Counted from the stretch's first letter, positions 1 through 5,925 are shown. The stretch: DNA of 8,406 bases from WHSV01 sp050694055 (GCA_050694055.1 JBOGWX010000084.1:1-8406), one strand, 5' to 3'. Numbers and translations: made by a program. The notes: generated by a model from the sequence alone, not told the origin.

Positions 1-2
1 GC

Positions 3-251
3 TCTTTCTGGCTCGTCCAAGCTCTCGCGCGGTTAGGCAGACTCGAGGAAGCCAAGCTGCTCTTCGAACGTCTATTGAGATTTGCGAACGATGTTGGCCT
101 ACTCAGCGAGGAAATCGACCCATCGACCAAACTGTTCCTAGGCAATCATACCCAAGCGTTCACACACGCGACGCTCGTTCAGGCCGCTCTCGCGTTGCGA
201 GCAGCGGACGATGCGGTTCAAGGAAATCCAATTCGAATGAGGGCGGAGTGA
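3..251 (+). CDS. GH15 glucoamylase/trehalase-like glycosidase, C-terminal end (partial)
   Basis: Only the last 82 codons are present; the gene enters from the left edge in frame 3 and ends at TGA 249-251. The translated end contains FWLVQALARLGRLEEAKLLF, then RFANDVGLLSEEIDPSTKLFLGN and then a TQAFTHATLVQAALAL segment. This is the usual last stretch of the (alpha/alpha)6 barrel of glycoside hydrolase family 15, where paired helices end with a 'GLLSEE-D-P...G N-PQAF-H' signature. Family members hydrolyse alpha-glucosidic bonds in starch, maltodextrin or trehalose, generally as soluble enzymes. The catalytic glutamates lie upstream and cannot be seen, so the substrate is open. The stop overlaps the next start (TGATG), which suggests one transcript with the membrane protein gene that follows. 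Confidence 0.8.
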   Translation, partial: SFWLVQALARLGRLEEAKLLFERLLRFANDVGLLSEEIDPSTKLFLGNHTQAFTHATLVQAALALRAADDAVQGNPIRMRAE

Positions 252-730
252 TGGACTGGGCAGGCTGGGCGACGTTCGGTTTCGTGGCGACCGTGGCGCT
301 TACGGCGCTGATGGTGGGGGCCCAGCTTGCGGGCCTGACGCGCATGGACATACCGATGATGCTCGGCACGATGTTCGTAGAGGACTCCGATCGAGCGCGG
401 GTCATCGGGTTCCTGGTACATCTTCTCAACGGACAGGTCTTTGCACTGTTTTACGCTGTCGGCTTCGCGCTGTTCGCGAGCGCGAATTGGTGGCTGGGGG
501 CGCTCTTTGGCACCTTCCACGGAATCACCGCCCTGACGCTGATAGTGCCGCTGCTTCCCGGGATACACGCACGCATGGCCTCGGAACGAGGAGGTCCCGA
601 TCTGGATCAGGTATTGGAACCGCCCGGCCTCCTCGCCTTGAACTACGGGAGAGAGACGCCTCTTGTTGCGCTCGGCGCACACATCATCTTTGGTGTGATC
701 CTCGGCATCTTCCTAACTCCGGGGACTTGA
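251..730 (+). CDS. four-helix integral membrane protein of unknown function
   Basis: The product has 159 residues. I chose ATG 251 because it overlaps the preceding stop as TGATG and has GAGGG at 239-243, seven bases upstream; a GTG at 248 is one codon earlier in frame. Hydrophobic segments lie at about residues 5-28, 52-76, 80-103 and 137-156, so four membrane passes are likely, with a hydrophilic loop at about 104-135. Histidines recur in or next to helices 2, 3 and 4 (VHLLNG at 56-61, TFHGI at 88-92, GAHIIFG at 142-148), which could be functional or simply packing positions. I do not recognise a characterised family; it resembles short conserved actinobacterial membrane proteins known only by DUF numbers. 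Coupling to the GH15 gene hints at a shared transcript, not at a known role. Its last 18 bases overlap the convergent minus-strand gene. Confidence 0.75.
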   Translation: MDWAGWATFGFVATVALTALMVGAQLAGLTRMDIPMMLGTMFVEDSDRARVIGFLVHLLNGQVFALFYAVGFALFASANWWLGALFGTFHGITALTLIVPLLPGIHARMASERGGPDLDQVLEPPGLLALNYGRETPLVALGAHIIFGVILGIFLTPGT

Positions 731-910
731 ACGCCTCTCTTCCAGGTAGCGCAATAGCCGCGGGTCGCTCGATTCAAGTTGGTCGACGGGTTCACCGAAG
801 CATGTGCAAAGCTCAACAACGGCAAGCTCGTCCGATAGATGAAGAACGCGATAGTCGGCCCCGTGATTTCGCCAGCGCTCGAGGGTGGCGACTGCGTCAA
901 TCTTGCTCAC
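713..910 (-). CDS. small conserved-looking protein with a Cys-X-Cys core
   Basis: GTG 910-908 to TAG 715-713 gives 65 residues. The core reads ERWRNHGADYRVLHLSDE, then AVVELCTCFGEPVDQLES and DPRLLRYLEER. It alternates strand-like and polar segments and looks like real protein rather than out-of-frame noise; it resembles a short hypothetical protein of actinobacteria with an ELCTC-GEPV-LES-DP-L signature, from memory. The CTC pair could bind metal or act in redox chemistry, but nothing shows this. The start is uncertain: no clear Shine-Dalgarno sequence precedes GTG 910, an in-frame GTG lies eight codons earlier (934), and a TTG at 1015 would add a Ser/Arg/Asp-rich tail and run into the DUF488 gene. 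The gene is convergent with the membrane protein gene (18-bp overlap) and divergent from DUF488. Confidence 0.6.
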   Translation of the reverse strand: MSKIDAVATLERWRNHGADYRVLHLSDELAVVELCTCFGEPVDQLESSDPRLLRYLEERRSSPRS

Positions 911-954
911 GGATCGAATTCTATGCCGGAACACAGGGCACGAGGGCTCGTCAT

Positions 955-970
955 CGTCGATCGATCGACG
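955..970. promoter_or_regulatory. perfect 16-bp palindrome between divergent genes
   Basis: CGTCGATCGATCGACG equals its own reverse complement over all 16 bases. It lies in the 92-bp gap between the start of the small minus-strand gene (910) and the DUF488 start (1003), where an operator serving both directions would be expected. It contains tandem GATC/CGATCG units, so it could also be chance in GC-rich DNA rich in TCGA. No clear -10/-35 pair is visible beside it. If the longer TTG start of the minus-strand gene were used, the palindrome would be coding. Confidence 0.35.
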
Positions 971-1002
971 CTTGATCTCGATGGACGAGCTCGAGGAGCG
1001 AT

Positions 1003-1575
1003 ATGACGAACGCAAGATCGCGACAACCAGGCAACACGATCTTCACGATCGGGCACGGAGCGCGCTCCGAAGCCGAGTTCCATAAAATCCTCAGTGGCGC
1101 AGAGATCGGGCTGCTCGTCGATGTTCGGCGCCATCCAGGCTCGCGCCGACACCCCCACTTCGCGCGCGACGCCTTGGCAGAGAGCCTTCCTCGGGTCGGC
1201 ATCGTCTACGAATGGTGGGGGGAGGCTTTGGGCGGACGTAGGAAAATGGACGACAGCGCGGGCAACCGTCACGTATCGTGGCGCAACCGTTCCTTCCGCG
1301 CCTACGCGGGCTACATGGAGACACCGGACTTTCGAGTTGCTCTCGAAGCACTCAGGGAACAGGCCCGCTCAACGCGCGTCGCAGTCATGTGCGCCGAGAC
1401 GCTGTGGTGGAGATGTCATCGTCGTTTGATCGCCGATGCTCTGGTTACTGGAGGGCGCGAAGTCATCCATCTGGGGCTCGGGAAAGGGCAGCCTCACCAC
1501 CTGAGCGAAGCATGTCGCATCGACCAGAGTGGCCTGCTCGTGTACGACGCTCCTCCCCGTCACCCATCGGGGTGA
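1003..1575 (+). CDS. DUF488 family protein
   Basis: The product has 190 residues. Start ATG 1003 is supported by GAGGAG at 994-999. The DUF488 hallmarks are in order: FTIGHG at residues 14-19, a first strand and loop LVDVRRHPGSRRHPHF at 38-53, an aromatic pair YEWWGEALGG at 69-78, and the Cys/Trp/His block CAETLWWRCHRRLIAD at 130-145. These blocks form the conserved putative active site of the family, whose biochemical role is not established; the invariant Cys, His and Arg residues suggest an enzyme or nucleotide-binding role. The length is typical of single-domain members. The tail (DAPPRHPSG) is short and disordered. The gene stands alone on this strand, divergent from the 65-aa gene and facing GAPDH across a roughly 300-bp gap. 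Function is unassigned; membership of the family is fairly sure. Confidence 0.85.
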   Translation: MTNARSRQPGNTIFTIGHGARSEAEFHKILSGAEIGLLVDVRRHPGSRRHPHFARDALAESLPRVGIVYEWWGEALGGRRKMDDSAGNRHVSWRNRSFRAYAGYMETPDFRVALEALREQARSTRVAVMCAETLWWRCHRRLIADALVTGGREVIHLGLGKGQPHHLSEACRIDQSGLLVYDAPPRHPSG

Positions 1576-1873
1576 CACCCATTGGAACGGGCCAATTTCC
1601 GGTAGAGAATCGGGCCTACGGAGCTTGATAAAGCTCCCCTCTTGCGCGGCTTCAGAGTCCAACGCCACCGCATAAGCGCAACGAGCGACGTACCGGCGCC
1701 GAGCCGCACGCTGAGTCCGAAACCGTTGTCGGCGCGCCGGAAAGCGATCCGTCAACCGCGCTGAGCAAGGCCAACGTGAGCTCCACGCTCGCTCGCTACG
1801 GCCTCGAACGAGCTCCGCCCGACTCCGCCGGAGGTCGCGACTTGATGACGCGGCGGCTGCTCTCCGCGTCGCA
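1576..1873. other. 298-bp stretch without a supported gene
   Basis: This lies between the convergent ends of the DUF488 gene and GAPDH. Open frames crossing it lack ribosome sites, are Arg/Ser-rich and look like out-of-frame noise. It holds the hairpin at 1620-1637 and short overlapping inverted repeats at its left end: CACCC/GGGTG at 1561-1574, and GGGTG/CACCC around the DUF488 stop. I see no tRNA fold, repeat array or mobile-element end. Confidence 0.5.
1620..1637. terminator. 7-bp perfect hairpin, possible weak terminator
   Basis: GGAGCTTGATAAAGCTCC forms a 7-bp perfect stem with a GATA tetraloop, 45 bases after the DUF488 stop. On the plus strand it is followed by CCTCTT, and on the minus strand by no T run, so it is not a classical intrinsic terminator. 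Its position between two convergent genes fits a role in ending transcription from either side. Confidence 0.4.
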
Positions 1874-2890
1874 CTAGGAGATTGCGTCCAGGCCGAGCTG
1901 TTCGATCGCAACTTGCACCATCTGATTTGTAAAACCCCATTCGTTGTCGTACCAACTCATAACCTTGACCAGGTTGCCGCCGACCACGCGGGTGAGATCG
2001 AGCTGAACGATGGAGGCGCGGGGATCCTTGATGATGTCAGCAGAGACCAGGGGCTCGTCCGTGACGCCGAGCACCTCCCGGTACCGGTCGGTCGCGGCCT
2101 CCCGCCGGAAGGCGTCGTTGACCTCCTCTGACGTTGTGTCCCGGCCGAGCAGGAAGACCAGATCCGAAAGCGAGCCGACGACCACTGGGCCTCGGATCGC
2201 GACGCCGTCGAAGCGACCCTGCAACGCGGGCAACGCTAGACCGGTAGCGTGGGCCGCGCCGGTGCTGGCCGGGACAAAGCTCTGGGCCGCGGAACGGCCC
2301 CGTCGCAGATCCTTGGCATTGACAGGGCTGTCGACCAGCGCCTGAGTCGCGGTGTAGGCGTGCACGGTGGTAAGCAGGGCCTTCTCGACTCCAAAGTAGC
2401 GGTCCAGGACCTCCACCACAGGGGTGATGTTGTTCGTGGTGCAGCTGGCGCAGGAAATGATGTTCATGCTGCCGTCGACCTGGTTGACACCACGGATGAT
2501 GGTCGGCAAATCCGGGCTTTTGGCCGGGCCGGACAGGATGACCCACTTAGCCCCCGCGCGTAGATGCTTCTCGGCACCCTCGCGATTGGTGAACAAGCCG
2601 GTGCACTCGAAAACCAGGTCGACGCCGAGGTCGCTCCAGGGGAGCTGCCCAGGGTCGCGCTCACTCGTGTAGACAAGCGACCGCCCGTCGATTACCAGCT
2701 TGCCGTCCGCGACCTCGACCTGCCGCTCGTAGCGCCCATAGACCGTGTCGTACTTGAGGAGGTAGGCCATGTTCTCGACCGACCCGAGTTCATTCACGGC
2801 CACCAATTCGAGCTGCGGCTCCTCCAGCACCAGCTTGAGCGCCGCTCGGCCGATTCGACCGAGCCCGTTGATAGCGATCTTGTTGGTCAT
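1874..2890 (-). CDS. gap: type I glyceraldehyde-3-phosphate dehydrogenase
   Basis: The 338-residue product has the normal family length. It oxidises and phosphorylates glyceraldehyde-3-phosphate to 1,3-bisphosphoglycerate with NAD(P) in the cytosol. The Rossmann motif INGLGRIGR is at residues 7-15, the catalytic Cys150 lies in CASCTTNN, His177 in TTVHAYTATQ, the phosphate-site STGAAHATG at 209-217 and WYDNEWGF at 313-320. Residues 33-35 (Asn-Glu-Leu) keep an acid at the usual NAD ribose position, so NAD use is more likely; this is inference. Odd points: the canonical SNASCTTNC is SCASCTTNN here, so the second active-site cysteine has moved from four residues after to three before the nucleophile, and the usual GAAKAVG is GAAHATG. 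Start ATG 2890 has AAAGGAG seven bases before it and overlaps the upstream stop as ATGA. It is the last gene of the stress operon, which suggests induced rather than housekeeping expression. Confidence 0.95.
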   Translation of the reverse strand: MTNKIAINGLGRIGRAALKLVLEEPQLELVAVNELGSVENMAYLLKYDTVYGRYERQVEVADGKLVIDGRSLVYTSERDPGQLPWSDLGVDLVFECTGLFTNREGAEKHLRAGAKWVILSGPAKSPDLPTIIRGVNQVDGSMNIISCASCTTNNITPVVEVLDRYFGVEKALLTTVHAYTATQALVDSPVNAKDLRRGRSAAQSFVPASTGAAHATGLALPALQGRFDGVAIRGPVVVGSLSDLVFLLGRDTTSEEVNDAFRREAATDRYREVLGVTDEPLVSADIIKDPRASIVQLDLTRVVGGNLVKVMSWYDNEWGFTNQMVQVAIEQLGLDAIS

Positions 2891-3180
2891 CTAAGGACTC
2901 CTTTCAGCGGTACCTCGACCTCGACCTCGACCTCGAGAACCTCCTCGTAGCTCTCTGGGAGTATCCGAGGGCCGTCCGTCGCAGCGCGATCGACGTAGGA
3001 ACGAATGACTTTCTTGACGGACTCGATTGCTTCATCCCGGCTTGCGGCACAAACGGAGAGCGGGCCCCGTTCGGGGACGAACGCGAACCACAAGTCCGTG
3101 CGGGAACCCACTCGACCAATCGCCTTCGGACAGCTCGCGGCCAGCTCGGCGGGTCGCCGCTCAAGGGCAACTGCACTCAT
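2887..3180 (-). CDS. small HicB-like alpha/beta protein
   Basis: The product has 97 residues. Start ATG 3180 overlaps the UspA stop (ATGA) with GGAGGAG just upstream, and its stop overlaps the gap start the same way, so it is tightly coupled to both. Residues 30-64 (LWFAFVPERGPLSVCAASRD followed by EAIESVKKVIRSYVD) match the strand-turn-strand-helix plan of HicB/YozE-like small domains, in which an aromatic strand is followed by 'eEAl..v...i..yv'. No HicA-like toxin lies beside it, so a toxin-antitoxin role is not supported. The C-terminal tail contains (EV)4 at 83-90, encoded by a hexanucleotide repeat. Position between UspA and GAPDH suggests a stress-linked or GAPDH-linked accessory protein. 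The family call is tentative; that it is a gene is well supported by the overlaps. Confidence 0.7.
   Translation of the reverse strand: MSAVALERRPAELAASCPKAIGRVGSRTDLWFAFVPERGPLSVCAASRDEAIESVKKVIRSYVDRAATDGPRILPESYEEVLEVEVEVEVPLKGVLR
2913..2936. repeat. four perfect copies of the hexamer CCTCGA
   Basis: The plus strand carries CCTCGA four times in tandem. It lies inside the HicB-like gene and reads on the minus strand as alternating Glu-Val codons. The unit is a multiple of three, so copy-number change would lengthen or shorten the (EV) stretch without a frameshift. Confidence 0.9.
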
Positions 3181-4076
3181 AAGTCGTCTCCTCCGACCAT
3201 CGCGAACCGCCGACCCACGAGCGCGGCGCGGGCGTGTCGCGCAACCTGGTCGCTTACCGAACCGAGCACAGCTCGCTGCACCGAGCCCAGCCCGCGTGAC
3301 CCGATCACGACCACGTCGGATCCATCCGCCTCGGCCTGTTCAAGGATCTGTTCCGCGGGATGGCCAAACCGGACGTCCCCTTCGCATTGGAAACCCGCGT
3401 CCTCCAGTGCCCTCATCGCATGGCTCACCTGGCTCTCGGCTTGTTGATGCGATTCGTTCCTTTGCTGGTCCGTCACGACTTGTGGTGAAAGTTGCTCGGG
3501 CATAACGGCTATCCCTTCCCCCGGCTTCACCACCGAAGTGACGCGCACACGAACTCGACCCGGATCTGCAAAGCCAACGAGTGTCCGCAACGCGAACTCT
3601 GCACCGCGAGAGCCGTCGGAGCCGAGCAGAACTTGCCCGCCGTCGTCTGTCGAGGACTCGTGGACGATCAATACCGAGGTCGGGGAGGCATGCAACACCT
3701 TGGTGCTGACGCTTCCCAGCAAGATCTGGCCGATCCAGCTGGCGCTCCCGGCCCCTAGAACCGTGAGCTCGTGCCAACCGCGCTCGATCTCGTGCAGGAT
3801 GTCGAGCGGCGGGTAGCCTCCGGTTAGGTGCCCGGAGGCCCTGAAGCCCGAAGCGATGAGTTCTTCGACGGCGCGATCGATGACCGCCAGGGCGTGCTTT
3901 CTGCCGGCCTCTGGGGAATAACGACCCTCCGTCCTGTCTCCCTCCTGCAAGGCGGTGTCGAAGCCGGCCACGGACATGACCGTGATCTCGATCCTGTCGC
4001 GATCGCCGATGCCTGCGAGGAGCCTTTGCGCCCTCGCGGCTGGCGACTTCCCGTCGGTTGCCAGCAGCACCTTCAT
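3177..4076 (-). CDS. tandem-domain universal stress protein (UspA family)
   Basis: The 299-residue product has two Usp domains. Domain 1 spans about 1-140 (starts MKVLLATDG, ends SVLIVHES) and domain 2 about 147-290 (starts GQVLLGSDGS, ends AALVGRR). Domain 2 keeps the ATP-binding pattern G-2x-G-9x-G-S exactly (G259, G262, G272, S273). In domain 1 the second glycine of the pattern is Ser111 (GAGS, then G121-S122), so ATP binding there may be weakened. Such tandem Usps are common in actinobacteria, where they respond to hypoxia, starvation or stationary phase. Start ATG 4076 follows a modest purine-rich site (AAAAGAGAC) and overlaps the stop of the possible 47-aa gene; its own stop overlaps the HicB-like start. 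It likely acts as a cytosolic nucleotide-binding regulator within this operon. Confidence 0.93.
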   Translation of the reverse strand: MKVLLATDGKSPAARAQRLLAGIGDRDRIEITVMSVAGFDTALQEGDRTEGRYSPEAGRKHALAVIDRAVEELIASGFRASGHLTGGYPPLDILHEIERGWHELTVLGAGSASWIGQILLGSVSTKVLHASPTSVLIVHESSTDDGGQVLLGSDGSRGAEFALRTLVGFADPGRVRVRVTSVVKPGEGIAVMPEQLSPQVVTDQQRNESHQQAESQVSHAMRALEDAGFQCEGDVRFGHPAEQILEQAEADGSDVVVIGSRGLGSVQRAVLGSVSDQVARHARAALVGRRFAMVGGDDL

Positions 4077-4216
4077 CTTGTCTCTTTTCTTTCAGTAGCG
4101 GCTTCGATGACGCTAGTTCGGTCTTGCCCTTGCTCCGTTCTTCCCGCCTTCGTGCCTACGAGCAGCACGTTGCTTTCAAGAAAAACGATCTGGTCGAAGT
4201 ATCGATCTCTAGACAT
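4073..4216 (-). CDS. possible 47-aa protein coupled to hemerythrin and UspA genes
   Basis: ATG 4216 begins inside the last codons of the hemerythrin gene (overlap 4209-4216), has GGAAG about five bases upstream, and ends at TGA 4075-4073, which overlaps the UspA ATG as ATGA. The reading frame therefore bridges the otherwise 132-bp gap between the two genes and copies the spacing seen at the next two junctions. The product starts MSRDRYFDQIVFLESNVLLV, followed by a charged Arg/Glu/Lys-rich tail; there is no signal peptide and one short hydrophobic strand. Against it: third codon positions are less GC-rich than in its neighbours, it uses several AGA codons, and I recognise no family. It may instead be a coupled leader that carries ribosomes to UspA, or chance. 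Confidence 0.4.
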   Translation of the reverse strand: MSRDRYFDQIVFLESNVLLVGTKAGRTEQGQDRTSVIEAATERKETR

Positions 4217-4661
4217 CCCGTCTTCCAGACGTCGCAAGGTCCCTGAGCTCGTCCTCCGAGAGGAGCTGCTCGACGAGGGGGAGCACATCGCGTTCCTCGA
4301 ACCGGACGTGTCCAGTCAGTAATTTCGAGAGTTCGGCCAATTTAGTCGGCTCAGCTTCTCCATCGACAAGACCGCGCATCAGCACTCGCACTTGCGCGTG
4401 CACGCAGAGATGCTCTGCCAGAGCCTGCATCACCAACGCATGCGCGGCCTCATGGTCGACCAGCGGGGCGAAGAACAGCTCCTCCTCCTCTCGGAAGTGG
4501 CGCAACAGGGAACCGAGGTAGAAGTTGATGAAGTCATCGGTGGCCCGGCGACGGTTCGACTCGTCATCCATTGAGGCGGCTTCCTTGAGTCTTCGCGCCT
4601 GGGCGAGCGCATGATGGTGATCGTGCGAAAGCGGTACAAGGGAATCATGTCGCCGGGCCAT
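4209..4661 (-). CDS. hemerythrin-like (HHE domain) protein
   Basis: The 150-residue four-helix protein has probable di-iron ligands in order: LSHDHHHAL at 11-19, HFREEEELFF at 55-64, an EH-x3-H at 83-88 and HVRFEERDVLP at 118-128. This His/Glu spacing is that of bacterial hemerythrin-like cation-binding proteins, which bind oxygen, NO or peroxide or store iron in the cytosol. No extra domain is attached. Start ATG 4661 is well supported by AAAGGAG about six bases before it. It is the first gene of the tightly overlapping set hemerythrin, 47-aa frame, UspA, HicB-like and GAPDH. It lies 110 bp after the Gre-like gene, and no convincing sigma-70 promoter can be read in that gap. The context suggests oxygen or redox linked stress. 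The exact ligand choice among clustered histidines is inferred. Confidence 0.88.
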   Translation of the reverse strand: MARRHDSLVPLSHDHHHALAQARRLKEAASMDDESNRRRATDDFINFYLGSLLRHFREEEELFFAPLVDHEAAHALVMQALAEHLCVHAQVRVLMRGLVDGEAEPTKLAELSKLLTGHVRFEERDVLPLVEQLLSEDELRDLATSGRRDV

Positions 4662-4771
4662 CTCTGTCTCCTTTCTTGGGTGGGTCGGCCAGTCCGGATC
4701 GCGAGCCGAGCTTTTCAGAAGGCGTCCGACTCACACCTCGCGCACATTACGCCGGCGCGCTCGGAGATTCG

Positions 4772-5230
4772 CTAAGGCAGTCCGACAACGTTTCGCTCGA
4801 AATCTAGGATGAGATAAGAGTCTGACCCTCCGGGAGTCTCGACCACCAGCTCGTCGCCTTTGCTGCGCCCCACCAGGGCCGCCCCCAGTGGAGATATCGC
4901 CGACACCCAATCGTGTCGCGCCCGGGACCCAACTGTGCCGTCCACTAAGACGTACTGTTCTTGCGTTCCACTCCCGGTCTCATGGACGGTGACGGTGTCA
5001 CCGATCTCGATCGCCTCAGTGTCGAACGGGGCGTCGTCGAGGAGCGTCGCACCGGCAAGTGCGTCCGCTATCTGGCTGCGCTCTCGGGACAACTGAAGCT
5101 GCAGGGCAGTGGCAACAGGATTGTCGTTTCCCTCGCGCTGGCTTTCGAGCGTGGCGATGCGCTCGTCTAGCTCAAGGAGGCGAGCCTCCAAAGATCGGCT
5201 CATGAGACCGGTCATCCTTGTCGTGTGCAT
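4772..5230 (-). CDS. GreA/GreB-family transcription elongation factor-like protein
   Basis: The 152 residues are close to the roughly 158 of GreA. Residues about 12-60 form a helical hairpin with heptad-like Leu/Ile spacing (LEARLLELDERIATLESQ, then LQLQLSRERSQIADAL). Residues about 75-146 are the FKBP-like C-terminal Gre domain, with the typical VSAISPLGAALVGRSKGDEL run at 109-128 and the closing strand after it. Gre factors enter the RNA polymerase secondary channel and stimulate transcript cleavage through acids at the coiled-coil tip. Here the turn reads REGNDNPV, with Glu33 and Asp36 as the only nearby acids, so it might be an active factor, an anti-Gre or a stress regulator of polymerase. 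Start ATG 5230 has GGAAGGA upstream. It lies 63 bp after the Usp-like membrane gene, probably in the same transcript. It is unlikely to be the housekeeping greA given this setting. Confidence 0.82.
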   Translation of the reverse strand: MHTTRMTGLMSRSLEARLLELDERIATLESQREGNDNPVATALQLQLSRERSQIADALAGATLLDDAPFDTEAIEIGDTVTVHETGSGTQEQYVLVDGTVGSRARHDWVSAISPLGAALVGRSKGDELVVETPGGSDSYLILDFERNVVGLP

Positions 5231-5293
5231 TGCGGTCCTTCCTCGGTGAATAGGAAATGATCTCTAAGGTGATGCTCGGTGCGGTACGGGATG

Positions 5294-5878
5294 TCAACGC
5301 AGGATCAGCCCAGGAGCAGTAACGTCGCGAAGACATCTCACCTTTTGTGTCTCGCCGTCGCTATCGGGGAGTCCGTCGAGCTGATCGCCGCGCAGGACAA
5401 CACCGAAGACGCCTTCCTCATCGATTGTTTGAACAGCCCGCCGCATGTCTCCGAACAGGATCCGGATTTCCGCATCCCCTGCCCACATGTTGCGCCCGAT
5501 CCGACGCAGGAAGCTCTCGGCGTCGCGACTGATATCCCTCGGTCCTCCCGCCTTGATGACCCGACCGAGAACTAACCGATGGCAATCCGGCATGAGGCGG
5601 GCGACCCGCGCGCCGAACTGCTCCGGGAGTTCATCCCGATCGAGAAGGACGAAGACGTTGAGCGCCCCCGGGCCTCGACTGCCACGTCGCACCAGTTCCT
5701 GACGAGGCGGACCGGAGAGCGCTTCAAACAACGCCAGCGGCCACGCCATGGGCCCCATCAACAGTGGCATTACGAACCAGGGAAGCGGATGGAAGCCCCG
5801 CCGGTTCATCAAGCATGACAACCCAAGGGCCTGCCCGAACCACACGAGCACCGCACCGGCGACGAAGGCGATGAACAC
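5294..5878 (-). CDS. two-helix membrane protein with a Usp-like cytoplasmic domain
   Basis: The 194-residue product starts at GTG 5878, with AGGAG about ten bases upstream. Two hydrophobic helices (about 2-22 and 33-53) precede a soluble domain with alternating strands and helices: ALNVFVLLD (72-80), a helix to about 96, HRLVLGRVIK (100-109), a helix at 117-131, AEIRILFGD (136-144), a helix to about 155, and VFGVVLRGD (157-165). This order is that of a Usp-type alpha/beta fold, but the G-2x-G-9x-G-S motif is absent, so nucleotide binding is doubtful. The fold assignment is inference from the strand pattern. It is the first gene of the minus-strand cluster and diverges from the KaiC/XRE/cupin regulator across 88 bp that contain the operator-like dyad, so it is the prime candidate to be controlled by that protein. 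Confidence 0.75.
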   Translation of the reverse strand: MFIAFVAGAVLVWFGQALGLSCLMNRRGFHPLPWFVMPLLMGPMAWPLALFEALSGPPRQELVRRGSRGPGALNVFVLLDRDELPEQFGARVARLMPDCHRLVLGRVIKAGGPRDISRDAESFLRRIGRNMWAGDAEIRILFGDMRRAVQTIDEEGVFGVVLRGDQLDGLPDSDGETQKVRCLRDVTAPGLILR

Positions 5879-5925
5879 AATTCCTGAGCTCCTCTTTCCG
5901 TCTCTCTTGACGTCTTCAGAGATAC

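Noticed and set aside
911..1015. Longer N-terminus of the minus-strand Cys-X-Cys gene from TTG 1015
   Set aside because: The extra residues are Ser/Asp/Arg-rich, would overlap the DUF488 start and cover the palindrome, and no Shine-Dalgarno sequence supports TTG.
1369..1911. Minus-strand 180-codon frame across the DUF488 end and the gene-free stretch
   Set aside because: Arg/Ser-rich, antisense to a recognised DUF488 gene and overlapping GAPDH. It is a shadow frame of GC-rich DNA.
2887..3180. HicA/HicB toxin-antitoxin module
   Set aside because: Only a weak HicB-like pattern is present and no small HicA-like partner lies on either side; the neighbours are UspA and GAPDH.
4662..4771. DosR-type (hypoxia) operator before the hemerythrin gene or elsewhere in the stress cluster
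   Set aside because: I looked for a GGGAC...GTCCC-type dyad in the gaps of the cluster and found none, so control by a DosR homologue is not supported by sequence.
5279..5575. Plus-strand frame of 98 codons opposite the membrane Usp-like gene
   Set aside because: Composition is non-protein-like, it has no family features, and the opposite strand has two clear membrane helices, an ordered alpha/beta pattern and a ribosome site.
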